Positions 24,363 through 31,756 of a DNA stretch of 64,000 bases are shown one piece after another. The position numbers and the translations under genes are program-made. The stretch comes from a virus. Below the pieces are notes generated by a model, which made no database searches, was not told the DNA's origin, and was given only the letters and a program-made list of their open reading frames with translations. The stretch is from the IMG/VR virus record IMGVR_UViG_3300004369_000643, positions 38,595-102,594 of that record, one strand, 5' to 3'. Every line of letters begins with the position of its first letter. The first letter of the stretch is position 1.

Positions 24363-25638
24363 TGAAAGCCGACTCAACGAACTGAAGTCTGCTCTTACCG
24401 CTAAGATGGATGAGCAGAAGCAGATCGCTGATTCGATGCAATTTGAGGGCACAACCCTCATCGCTGATGACGAGAAGAAGTCAGCATTCCAGAATAACAT
24501 GACCCAAATTCGTGAGATTAAGGGTCTTATTGACGACATGAGCACACTTCGTGACGTGGCGGCTTGGTCTTCAGAGGCCGAATACAAGTCAGTTGCTGCC
24601 GAGGTTGCTGCTGGCGTTGAGGCAGAGGTTTCTCGCCACCGTTCAGTCGGTGACGCTTTCCTCGCTTCGGATGAGTTCAAGTCACTTCAGGGCGGCAAGG
24701 CTGGCGTAAACATGCCTTCACCGTTCATGGCGAAGTCACTTCAGCAGAAAGACCTTTACTCAGGTCTTCCTACTGGAACTCCTAGCGCCTTCGGTGCTAT
24801 TGAGCGTGACGGTATTGTTCCGATTGCTCAGCGCCGCAGCCGTGTACGTGACCTTTTCCCGGCACGTACCACTAACTCAGCAGTGGTTGAGTACTTCCGT
24901 CAGACCGGCTTCACAAACAACGCTTCAGTTGTTCCTGAGTACTCCTCAGGCAACTTTGGTGCGAAGCCTCAGTCAACAATGACTTTCGTGGGTGAGCAGG
25001 CTCCTGTTCGCACGATTGCTCACTGGGAAGCCGCTCACCGCAACGTTCTCGCTGACGAGCCGCAATTGCGTTCGATCATCGACAACGAACTGTTGTACGG
25101 TCTTCGTCTGACCGAGGATGCTCAGATTCTTTCAGGTGCTGGCACCGGCGAGGATCTCACTGGTATCCTTAACACTTCAGGCATTCAGACCTACTCATGG
25201 TCAGCAGGCGCAACTACGCCTGTTGCTGACACCAAGGCGGACGCTCTCCGTCGTGCGGCCACGTTGGCATACCTCGCCTACTACGAGCCGACCGGCATCA
25301 TCGTTCACCCTGCAGACTGGGAAGACATCGAACTCACCAAGAACTCACAGGGCACGTATCTTCTTGCCATGTCTGTTGCTGGTGGTGCAGAGTCACGTGT
25401 CTGGCGGATTCCCGTCATTGACACTCCTGCCATCACTGAGGGCGTTGCTCTCGTCGGTGCGTTCGGTACTGGCGCTCAGTTGTATGACCGTGAGGCTGCT
25501 TCAATCCGTATTTCGGAACAGCACTCAGACTTCTTCGTTCGCAACGCCATCGTGGTGCTTGCTGAAGAGCGTCTTGCCCTCGCAGTCAAGCGTCCAGAGG
25601 CGTTCGTGAAGGTCACCTTCGACGCCGCTCCTTCCTGA
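24352..25638 (+). CDS. Major capsid protein (HK97 fold)
   Basis: A 428-residue protein. The first about 100 residues are a charged helical delta domain (LNELKSALTAKMDEQKQIAD), normally cut off by the prohead protease. The rest has the HK97 layout: VPIAQRRSRVRDLFPARTTN, a P-domain spine with LRSIIDNELLYGLRLTEDAQ, ILSGAGTGEDLTGILN, and the C-terminal WRIPVIDTPAI ... FFVRNAIVVLAEERLALAVK. An AAGGAG ribosome binding site precedes the ATG. Codon use is visibly richer in C-ending codons (CTC, TTC, AAC, GTC) than in neighbours, as expected for the most abundant phage protein. A strong terminator follows. Confidence 0.95.
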   Translation: MSFDESRLNELKSALTAKMDEQKQIADSMQFEGTTLIADDEKKSAFQNNMTQIREIKGLIDDMSTLRDVAAWSSEAEYKSVAAEVAAGVEAEVSRHRSVGDAFLASDEFKSLQGGKAGVNMPSPFMAKSLQQKDLYSGLPTGTPSAFGAIERDGIVPIAQRRSRVRDLFPARTTNSAVVEYFRQTGFTNNASVVPEYSSGNFGAKPQSTMTFVGEQAPVRTIAHWEAAHRNVLADEPQLRSIIDNELLYGLRLTEDAQILSGAGTGEDLTGILNTSGIQTYSWSAGATTPVADTKADALRRAATLAYLAYYEPTGIIVHPADWEDIELTKNSQGTYLLAMSVAGGAESRVWRIPVIDTPAITEGVALVGAFGTGAQLYDREAASIRISEQHSDFFVRNAIVVLAEERLALAVKRPEAFVKVTFDAAPS

Positions 25639-25687
25639 TCCTAGCGATTAGATGAGTGGTCGCTGAAATTTAGCGACTAGTTTAAAG

Positions 25688-25715
25688 GCCCCCCGGCTTC
25701 GGCTGGGGGGCTTTT
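25688..25715 (+). terminator. Rho-independent terminator after the capsid gene
   Basis: A 10-bp GC-rich stem (GCCCCCCGGC with its complement, one G-U pair) closed by a UUCG tetraloop, then CTTTT. A weaker hairpin (GTCGCT ... AGCGAC) lies just upstream at about 25659-25677. Confidence 0.9.
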
Positions 25716-25723
25716 GCTATAAT
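25715..25723 (+). promoter_or_regulatory. Extended -10 promoter for the gene at 25729
   Basis: TGC-TATAAT, with the hexamer at 25718-25723 and 5 nt to the ATG at 25729. The -35 position falls in the terminator hairpin, so the extended -10 TGn probably substitutes. Confidence 0.6.
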
Positions 25724-25728
25724 AAGGT

Positions 25729-26466
25729 ATGCCCATATTTGAAGAAGACTCAAATCTGCCGATACCTACATGGACGCTGGATGAAGTAGTCATTCTTGAG
25801 TCGATTGATGATTTTTATTCTGCGGGCATTATCAACATGCTTCAGTTCTTGGTTGCTGAAGAGGGTGCTGTTTTAGATGAAACAATCGACTTGACTTTGG
25901 TTATGCACTCAGTTGTCAATATTCATAATGATAAATATTCTTTTGAGCAGACTGATATTTTGTTAGCGCTGGCTAGCGAGTTTTGTTTAATTGATTCTGT
26001 TTATGATCGTCAAGTTCTAGGTGGTGTTGAGTTGTTAGACAACGCTGTCTTGTATTTGGCTATTCATGGGGAAGCGGACTACGCCTTAGAGGCCGCTGTG
26101 TGCCTTAGTAACAATAGTAAATCAATTATGCAAGTTTCTGCGGTCATGCCGTCTCTTTCTCTTTTTGGGCACTGGGAGGAATTTGCCGCCACTATTATTC
26201 ATTGTATGTTGACACACCACACTACATGTAGTAAAATGTCTATACTGTACTCTGCAATAGAGACTTTAGATGTAGGGGTTGACAGCGAAGTAGACTTTGT
26301 AGATTATATTAGAAAGTTGTGTGCGGTCAATTTGCTCTCTCTGGAAATGCCAAAATCATCTGATGACGAGGCATCAGTCCAATTAAATGTTCAAGCGGCT
26401 GGGTTGTTTCTGCTGTTTTCAAACAGAGTAGAGTTGGCTAAAAACTTAGCCGACCTGACAGTTTGA
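25729..26466 (+). CDS. Hypothetical helical protein
   Basis: A 245-residue acidic, mostly helical protein with several Cys and no recognisable motif. It has no ribosome binding site but an extended -10 promoter placed for a nearly leaderless transcript. It lies between the capsid terminator and the operator-bearing reductase promoter, so it appears to be a single-gene unit. Confidence 0.65.
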   Translation: MPIFEEDSNLPIPTWTLDEVVILESIDDFYSAGIINMLQFLVAEEGAVLDETIDLTLVMHSVVNIHNDKYSFEQTDILLALASEFCLIDSVYDRQVLGGVELLDNAVLYLAIHGEADYALEAAVCLSNNSKSIMQVSAVMPSLSLFGHWEEFAATIIHCMLTHHTTCSKMSILYSAIETLDVGVDSEVDFVDYIRKLCAVNLLSLEMPKSSDDEASVQLNVQAAGLFLLFSNRVELAKNLADLTV

Positions 26467-26491
26467 CATTATACCACGTTCGTGGTAGTAT
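26463..26491 (+). promoter_or_regulatory. Operator-bearing promoter upstream of ribonucleotide reductase
   Basis: TTGACA (26463-26468), 17 bp, TAGTAT (26486-26491). The spacer contains a perfect inverted repeat TACCACG-TT-CGTGGTA (26472-26487) that runs into the -10. A bound repressor there would block RNA polymerase. The transcript would start near 26498, leaving a leader of about 113 nt. A further TAGAAT element at 26553-26558 may be a second start. Confidence 0.65.
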
Positions 26492-26610
26492 TGTCCTACA
26501 AGTTTTCTTAACTCTCACAACGACTTGACGATTTGGTGACGTTGCGAGCAGTTAGAATAGTAAAACCATCATTTTTAAAACACACGTTCACAACCATAGG
26601 AGGATATAAA

Positions 26611-28566
26611 GTGAACCCCTTTTTCATTTCAGACGACCACGCCAATAAGTATGTAGACAAAATTCCCCCTTGGGGATTTAATGGCTTGGGTTACGTAACC
26701 TACAAGCGTACTTATGCACGACCCATTTTTCTAGGCGACACCGACGTTATTGAACGCACTGAAGAATGGCATGAGACTATTCAGCGTGTTGTTAACGGCG
26801 CACAGGGTATTGGTGCCCAGTTGACACAAGATGAGGCAGAGCGTCTGTATGATTACTTATTTAATTTGAAGGGGTCTGTCGCTGGCCGTATGCTGTGGCA
26901 GTTAGGAACTCCCAACAATCAGCGTCTAGGTGGAGACTCACTAGTTAACTGCTGGTTTGTTGACGTTCAAAAGCCTACAGACTTTTCGTGGGCAGTTGAA
27001 CGACTCATGCTTGGTGGCGGCGTCGGCTTCTCATGTGATAAGCCTGAGCGTCTAGGTGTCGTCCGTAATGCTTGGGTGTCACATCAGGATGCTAACGATT
27101 CAGATTTTATTGTTCCCGATACCCGTGAAGGGTGGGCTGAACTCATCCGCAAGGTGTTTGAATGCTACTTTGGTGACGACGACAATCCCCATTGGATGAC
27201 ATATGCCACCCACTTGATCCGCCCTGCAGGTGTACCTATTAAGACTTTTGGTGGGACTGCATCAGGCCCTGATATTCTAATCTCAGGTGTAGAGAAGATT
27301 TGCAAAGTCTTGGACGGTGCAGTCGGTCGTACTTTGACTTCAGTTGAAGTTTTAGACTGTATGAACATCATTGGTTCTATCGTGGTGGCTGGAAACGTCC
27401 GCCGTTCGGCAGAGATTGCTGTTGGCCGTCTTGATGATGAAGAATACTTGATGGCTAAGCGTTGGGACTTGGGCGACATTCCTATTGAGCGTGCCATGTC
27501 TAATAATACTGTATTTGTTTCACCCGAAGAAATGCAGAATATGCCTGACTTGATTTGGGAAGGTTACAAGGGTAATGGTGAGCCTTATGGTTTCTTTAAT
27601 CTTGAAGCATCACGCAAGTATGGACGTATGGGAGAAGAGCGCCCTGACCCTTCAATTGTGGGTGTCAATCCTTGTGCTGAGATTCCTTTGGCTAACAGAG
27701 AGTCATGCAACCTCTCAGAGATTTTCTTACCTATGATTGATTCTCCTGAGCAACTTAAAGATGTTGCCAAGTTGTTGTACAAGGTTCAGAAGGCAACAGC
27801 GGCTTTGTCGTATCTTGATCCCACGTCTGATAAGATCACTTCTCAAAATATGCGTTTGGGTCTAGGTATTACCGGTGTGGCTCAGGCTCTTGATAAGATC
27901 GATTGGCTTGATGAAGCGTATGTTGAACTTCGTGAGTTGGATACTGCTTGGTCGGCAGAGCGTGGTTGGCCTGAGTCTGTTCGATTGACAACTATTAAGC
28001 CCTCTGGTACTCTTAGCCTGCTTCCCGGCGTCACCCCCGGCGTTCATCCCGGCTTTAGTCAGTATTTTGTTAAGCGTATGCGTATGGCTTCTACTGATGT
28101 TCTAGTTAACTATTGCAGATCAAAGGGTTTCTATGTGGAGCCTCTTCGTAATTTCGATGGCTCCGAGGATCACCGCACAGTGGTTGTAGAGTTCCCCTGC
28201 GCTTTCCCTGAGGGAACTATTTTGGCGGAGAATATGACTGCTATTGAGCAGATGGACTTGGTTCGTCGTTTGCAGAAGGTTTGGGCAGATAACTCTATCT
28301 CTGTTACTGTCTACTATAAGAGCGATGAGTTGGATGACATTCGTGAATATTTAGCAAAGTATTGGCACGAAATGAAGTCGGTTTCATTCTTGCTTCACAG
28401 CGAGCACGGCTTCGATCAGGCACCTATGGGTGAAATAACTAAGGACGAGTACGAGACTGTTCTACAAACAACTTCACCTCTTGGGGAGAAGTTGTCAGGT
28501 TCGACTATCATGTCTGACGATGAGTTTGATGCTGAGTGCGCTACAGGAGCGTGCCCTATCAGATAG
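26611..28566 (+). CDS. nrdJ: Adenosylcobalamin-dependent ribonucleoside-triphosphate reductase (class II)
   Basis: A 651-residue monomeric RTPR-type enzyme that reduces NTPs to dNTPs using adenosylcobalamin to make the thiyl radical. NCWFVDVQ holds one active-site Cys; NPCAEIPLANRESCNLSEIF holds the radical Cys with the flanking Asn and Glu and the second redox Cys; KPSGTLSLLPGVTPGVHPG is the phosphate-binding loop. The C-terminal CATGACPIR is the swinging dithiol. GTG 26611 is chosen because TAGGAGG lies 7 nt upstream. It supplies dNTPs for phage replication and depends on host B12. A palindromic operator sits in the promoter; no NrdR box or B12 riboswitch was seen. Confidence 0.95.
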   Translation: MNPFFISDDHANKYVDKIPPWGFNGLGYVTYKRTYARPIFLGDTDVIERTEEWHETIQRVVNGAQGIGAQLTQDEAERLYDYLFNLKGSVAGRMLWQLGTPNNQRLGGDSLVNCWFVDVQKPTDFSWAVERLMLGGGVGFSCDKPERLGVVRNAWVSHQDANDSDFIVPDTREGWAELIRKVFECYFGDDDNPHWMTYATHLIRPAGVPIKTFGGTASGPDILISGVEKICKVLDGAVGRTLTSVEVLDCMNIIGSIVVAGNVRRSAEIAVGRLDDEEYLMAKRWDLGDIPIERAMSNNTVFVSPEEMQNMPDLIWEGYKGNGEPYGFFNLEASRKYGRMGEERPDPSIVGVNPCAEIPLANRESCNLSEIFLPMIDSPEQLKDVAKLLYKVQKATAALSYLDPTSDKITSQNMRLGLGITGVAQALDKIDWLDEAYVELRELDTAWSAERGWPESVRLTTIKPSGTLSLLPGVTPGVHPGFSQYFVKRMRMASTDVLVNYCRSKGFYVEPLRNFDGSEDHRTVVVEFPCAFPEGTILAENMTAIEQMDLVRRLQKVWADNSISVTVYYKSDELDDIREYLAKYWHEMKSVSFLLHSEHGFDQAPMGEITKDEYETVLQTTSPLGEKLSGSTIMSDDEFDAECATGACPIR

Positions 28567-28567
28567 T

Positions 28568-28596
28568 TTGACTTAAGCCGCAGGGGCGGATATAAT
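28568..28596 (+). promoter_or_regulatory. Leaderless-type promoter for the peroxiredoxin
   Basis: TTGACT (28568-28573), 17 bp, TATAAT (28591-28596), 6 nt, ATG at 28603. It begins 2 nt after the reductase gene and is one of the closest to consensus in the window. Confidence 0.8.
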
Positions 28597-28602
28597 ATAC
28601 TC

Positions 28603-29115
28603 ATGATTGGAGTAAATGAACAATTTCCCCCCTTCGGCATGGTAGGAGTTACAGCGTCTAATGAATTTACTGATGTAATCTTAGATGACTTTGACGGTCG
28701 CTGGAAAGTATTCTATTTCTACCCCAAGGACTTCACATTTATTTGTCCTACGGAAATTAAAGAGATGGATCGAATTATCGATGAGGACGCTGACGTTGTT
28801 GGCTTTAGTGGTGACAACGAGTTTTGTAAGTTGAACTGGAAGCATTCTAATGATCTTATCAGGGATATTCGCCATACCCTTGCTGCTGATACAGGATTGT
28901 ATCTAGCAGAGCACCTAGGAATCGTTGATCATATAGAGGGCGTCGCCTTACGTGCCACGTTCATTGTTGACCCCACTAATGTTATTAGGTCTATTACTGT
29001 TAATGACTTGGATACAGGACGAAACGTGGATGAGACTATTCGGACTCTTAACGCTTTGCGTGCGGGTGGGTTAACTGGCTGTTCTTGGAATATCGGTGAT
29101 TCTTTTGTTGGGTGA
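28603..29115 (+). CDS. ahpC: AhpC/TSA-family peroxiredoxin
   Basis: A 170-residue thiol peroxidase. FYPKDFTFICPTE (C48 in ICPTE) is the peroxidatic site; C160 in GLTGCSWNIG occupies the place of a resolving Cys near the C terminus, as in actinobacterial AhpC, which has a Cys pair there. It would reduce hydrogen or organic peroxides, or peroxynitrite, in the cytoplasm. It has no ribosome binding site and a near-consensus leaderless promoter. Its place right after the oxygen-tolerant class II reductase suggests protection of infected-cell redox chemistry; no dedicated reductase (AhpF or AhpD) is seen. Confidence 0.92.
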   Translation: MIGVNEQFPPFGMVGVTASNEFTDVILDDFDGRWKVFYFYPKDFTFICPTEIKEMDRIIDEDADVVGFSGDNEFCKLNWKHSNDLIRDIRHTLAADTGLYLAEHLGIVDHIEGVALRATFIVDPTNVIRSITVNDLDTGRNVDETIRTLNALRAGGLTGCSWNIGDSFVG

Positions 29116-29135
29116 TTGGGTATTATAATAGGCAA

Positions 29136-29300
29136 ACTTGCATTTTTGTGCAACTTGAAGGGGTAGATTATTTCTTGTACCGGCAAGAATGACTAACCCC
29201 AAGGAGGTTGATTGTGGATATCGGTTAACAAGCCGGTAACCGATATGCGATCAAGTATCTGGGCGGGGTTCGGTCATGGTACCGAACCCCGTTCTTTGTT
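29136..29300 (+). ncRNA. Candidate structured non-coding RNA
   Basis: A 197-bp gap without a real gene folds into four successive hairpins. A: TTGCA/TGCAA (about 29133-29157). B: GGGGTAG with CTAACCCC enclosing TTCTTG/CAAGAA and loop TACCGG (29160-29200). C: a perfect 10-bp stem ATATCGGTTA/TAACCGATAT (29218-29246). D: the terminator. A -10-like TATAAT at 29124-29129 would start it. Loops of B and C both hold CCGG and could kiss. AAGGAGG (29201-29207) followed by a five-codon frame (GTG to TAA, 29214-29228) lies between B and C. No known RNA family is recognised; a leader or attenuator is possible. Confidence 0.5.
29264..29300 (+). terminator. Rho-independent terminator
   Basis: An 11-bp stem CGGGGTTCGGT/ACCGAACCCCG with a 6-nt loop, then TTCTTTGTTT. 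It closes the candidate RNA and separates it from the next gene. Confidence 0.75.
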
Positions 29301-29306
29301 TATAAT
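29301..29306 (+). promoter_or_regulatory. -10 element for the gene at 29313
   Basis: TATAAT with exactly 6 nt to the ATG at 29313. There is no -35 at 17 bp because that position is inside the terminator stem. Confidence 0.5.
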
Positions 29307-29312
29307 ATTAGT

Positions 29313-29678
29313 ATGTCTTCACTTCAAGAGTTTCATGAGCATAAGTTGAATGTTGACTTAATGTACTTGGCTGACTTGGTAGAAGAAGCCGGAATTTCTA
29401 GAACGGTTCCGATTGATGCCGACGGAGCAATTTCTTTGTCCTATGCAATTGCTATGTTGTGTGGAGCCGTTTCATATCCACATGTAGACGACTTTGCCCA
29501 TTTGTTAGACATTATACCTGCGGTTAATCGCCGCAGGTTTATTTATTGTTGGGATGCTTTAGAGTTTGAGTTTGGTAGCGATATTGTGTCTTGGTCGGAA
29601 TATCTTGGTACGGAAGAAACAGTGCGTGGTATTCGGCGTTTAGCGAAGGAAATTCAGCATTTCAAAGTTTCCCCTTGA
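29313..29678 (+). CDS. Hypothetical protein
   Basis: A 121-residue protein with no recognised family; mainly helical, with aromatic residues and a GISRTVPIDADGAISLSYAI stretch in the first half. It has no ribosome binding site but a consensus -10 at leaderless distance. It is followed at once by a strong promoter for the next gene, so it is likely a single-gene unit. Confidence 0.65.
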   Translation: MSSLQEFHEHKLNVDLMYLADLVEEAGISRTVPIDADGAISLSYAIAMLCGAVSYPHVDDFAHLLDIIPAVNRRRFIYCWDALEFEFGSDIVSWSEYLGTEETVRGIRRLAKEIQHFKVSP

Positions 29679-29703
29679 CAGAGTTGGCTGTATTCATTAT
29701 TAT
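29675..29703 (+). promoter_or_regulatory. Leaderless-type promoter for the gene at 29710
   Basis: TTGACA (29675-29680), 17 bp, TATTAT (29698-29703), 6 nt, ATG at 29710. The -35 overlaps the stop region of the preceding gene. Confidence 0.8.
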
Positions 29704-29709
29704 ATTCCT

Positions 29710-30099
29710 ATGAATCACGATGCTAGATGGCAAAAGTACTATGATGCTCTTCTTCAATATACTGAACGATATGGAGACGCACTAGTTCCAAGTGGGCATG
29801 TTGAGTTTTTAGACTCTGGAGTAGAGTTAAACTTGGGTAACTGGGTAAGTTACATGCGTACACGGTATCGACAAAAGGCTCTACCAGAGCAGCGAATACT
29901 ACTACTGGAATCAATCCCATCATGGCAGTGGGGGCCTGTTAGACCGGGGCCGAAGTCAAGAGATGTTGTAATGGTTAGAAACAATGAAATTCTGTCAAGA
30001 CATATTGCTGGCGGTGTGTCTTTGTCCACTTTAGCCCGAGAGTATGGTTTGTCTCGTCAAAGAATTCATCAAATAATTAAGGAGAATACAAATGCGTAA
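29710..30099 (+). CDS. Helicase-associated-domain protein with C-terminal helix-turn-helix
   Basis: A 129-residue protein. Residues about 6-75 match the helicase-associated (HA) repeat: W..YYDALLQYTERYGDALVP, LGNWVSYMRTRYRQ, LPEQRILLLESIPSWQWG. Residues about 103-125 (SLSTLAREYGLSRQRIHQII) form a sigma-region-4-like helix-turn-helix. HA repeats are DNA-binding modules usually attached to actinobacterial helicases; here one stands alone with an HTH and no helicase, which suggests a small DNA-binding regulator. It is transcribed from a near-consensus leaderless promoter, and the next gene overlaps by 8 bp. Confidence 0.75.
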   Translation: MNHDARWQKYYDALLQYTERYGDALVPSGHVEFLDSGVELNLGNWVSYMRTRYRQKALPEQRILLLESIPSWQWGPVRPGPKSRDVVMVRNNEILSRHIAGGVSLSTLAREYGLSRQRIHQIIKENTNA

Positions 30100-30391
30100 T
30101 TCAGAAGAATGGGAAAAAGTTTTAAATCAGTTGACCGAAAACAATAAACCTAAGTCAAATGTTACAGTTGGTAATATTATTGCCGCTTTAATTTCACTTG
30201 CATCTATTAGTGCGTTTGGAGGCACGGCTATCATGCTACTGAATATGGTAATTAATGAAGCGTGGCCTAACTTAACTTTGTTTCAACCCGGAATTGGTTA
30301 TCGCCATGGTGCAGCAATTTTTGCTTTGTGGTTGGTTTGGTTTGGTTTTAAGAATGTTATTACAAATGCAAGCAACAAAGTAGATGACTGA
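30092..30391 (+). CDS. Small membrane protein, two transmembrane segments
   Basis: A 99-residue protein. A polar N terminus (about 30 residues) precedes IIAALISLASISAFGGTAIM (about 31-50) and a second segment AAIFALWLVWFGF (about 72-84), ending in a short polar tail. No family recognised. An AAGGAG ribosome binding site lies 7-8 nt before the ATG. It overlaps the HA/HTH gene and abuts the next gene with no spacing, so the three form one operon. It is far from the endolysin, so I do not call it a holin. Confidence 0.65.
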   Translation: MRNSEEWEKVLNQLTENNKPKSNVTVGNIIAALISLASISAFGGTAIMLLNMVINEAWPNLTLFQPGIGYRHGAAIFALWLVWFGFKNVITNASNKVDD

Positions 30392-30895
30392 ATGTCCGCA
30401 GTATCTGAAATAGCAACTTGGGACGCCGCCGCAAAAGAACGTGTTAGGGATGTCTGGGTTTTCCATAATGCCACGGTTCTGCAGGGTGAAGGTTCTTTGG
30501 GGCAAATACAGCAGAACATACGAACACACTTAGACAATTTGATCGATGCTTACTTCGGTAAGAATGGTGCTCCCGAGAAGCACGAATGGGTCGTGATGTG
30601 TAAATACGCAATTTTGGCTGACAACTCCCTTACGGAAGATGAGATGTGGCGGACTCTTTGTGCAAAGCAGAATGATTACGGCCCTAATAATATTGCTAGG
30701 TTTGGTCAGTCTGGCGTTCTTTTACGTATGCACGATAAAGTTGCCCGCATGGAGAATTTAATTAGCAACGGAAGGACGGCTGAAAACGAATCGTTGCACG
30801 ATACATATTTAGATATTGTTGGATATTCGATTATCGGGATGATGCTTGATGACAGTAGTTTCTTTTTACCTATGGGAGACGACTGGCGGAAGTAA
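30392..30895 (+). CDS. DUF1599 (nucleotide modification-associated domain 1)-like protein
   Basis: A 167-residue protein. The second half, CAKQNDYGPNNIARFGQSG then LLRMHDKVARMENLI and ESLHDTYLDIVGYSIIGMM, matches DUF1599: a YG pair, an RxxDKxxR segment and an acidic DTxxDxxGY segment. The family was linked by genome context to nucleotide or DNA base modification, and its fold is considered close to MazG-like all-alpha NTP hydrolases. The start directly follows the previous stop codon. Together with MazG and the ParB/PP-loop block it adds to the nucleotide-chemistry theme. Confidence 0.8.
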   Translation: MSAVSEIATWDAAAKERVRDVWVFHNATVLQGEGSLGQIQQNIRTHLDNLIDAYFGKNGAPEKHEWVVMCKYAILADNSLTEDEMWRTLCAKQNDYGPNNIARFGQSGVLLRMHDKVARMENLISNGRTAENESLHDTYLDIVGYSIIGMMLDDSSFFLPMGDDWRK

Positions 30896-30960
30896 TACTC
30901 GTATACCTCTTAGTTACGGTATTATAGTAATAATGTAAGTTTCGATTAAGGAGATGGGGT

Positions 30961-31077
30961 ATGCCCGAACCAACTGCTGTGCCAGATACTGAGAGGTCAA
31001 GACCTAGAGGTCTGATTGAAAGAGTGCGAGAGGCTATTGGCGACGCCCGCAATCGGGGCGCTTTACGTAATCGTTAA
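30961..31077 (+). CDS. Small basic hypothetical protein
   Basis: A 38-residue Arg-rich protein (MPEPTAVPDTERSRPRGLIE ...). AAGGAGATGGGGT gives a clear ribosome binding site before the ATG. It sits just before the head-tail connector. No family recognised; the clear start signal is the main support. Confidence 0.55.
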   Translation: MPEPTAVPDTERSRPRGLIERVREAIGDARNRGALRNR

Positions 31078-31113
31078 TGAGTTATTTAATTTAGTATTTT
31101 TGGCAGGTCCCTG

Positions 31114-31755
31114 ATGGCACTTATTACCGTTTCTGACATTACAACATATATGGATATCACGCTTAGTAACGTGCAAGAAGATGCTGCCGGAATTGTCATT
31201 GAAGGGCTACAGGCAGAGTTAGAAGCATATCTGCGGCGACCCATTGAGCAACAGTCGTTCACTGAAACGTATCGTATACCTGATGTTGGTCGTGGCGTAG
31301 TTAATCAACAGTACTACTATAATTACACTACTGATCCTTCCACGACTTTAACTTCTCCGGGCATTATCTATACACCGATGTACACTTTATATTTAGACAA
31401 TAGTCCTGTTGTTTCTGTTTCTTCCGTTTCTATTACTCCTGCTTCAGCATCGGCCACTTCGACTGATCAGGTTGCGGAGAGAGATTATATTACCCGTGAT
31501 TACGGAATCGATCTGTTCAATGCTTTCGCCAATGATCGTGTTACTGTAACTTACACTGCTGGCTTGGATGGTCAAAATATTAAAGTTTTCAAGTTACTAC
31601 TGCTTAGAGCGGCGACCCGAGAAATGCAGAATATGCATGATGACGTTGTGGGATTGAAAGATTTAACTACTAGAAACGTTGCCCCCTTGGAGACAGGTTT
31701 TTCTGAACGTGAACTTCTTAGTATTAAGAAGTACCGCAGAGTTAGGGTGGCCTAA
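31114..31755 (+). CDS. Head-tail connector/adaptor protein
   Basis: A 213-residue protein. The N terminus (ITVSDITTYMDITLSNVQED then GLQAELEAYLRRPIE) is the helical DNA-packaging/connector fold (gp6/gp15-like). A beta insertion follows, then DRVTVTYTAGLDG and a helical end LLLLRAATREMQNMHDDVVG. It would sit below the portal and join head to tail. Position just before the Mu gpG-like and tail-terminator genes agrees. There is no clear ribosome binding site. Confidence 0.75.
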   Translation: MALITVSDITTYMDITLSNVQEDAAGIVIEGLQAELEAYLRRPIEQQSFTETYRIPDVGRGVVNQQYYYNYTTDPSTTLTSPGIIYTPMYTLYLDNSPVVSVSSVSITPASASATSTDQVAERDYITRDYGIDLFNAFANDRVTVTYTAGLDGQNIKVFKLLLLRAATREMQNMHDDVVGLKDLTTRNVAPLETGFSERELLSIKKYRRVRVA

Positions 31756-31756
31756 C

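Noticed and set aside
26498-26610. Possible B12 riboswitch before the cobalamin-dependent reductase.
   Set aside because: No B12-box-like sequence or suitable hairpins were seen in the short leader.
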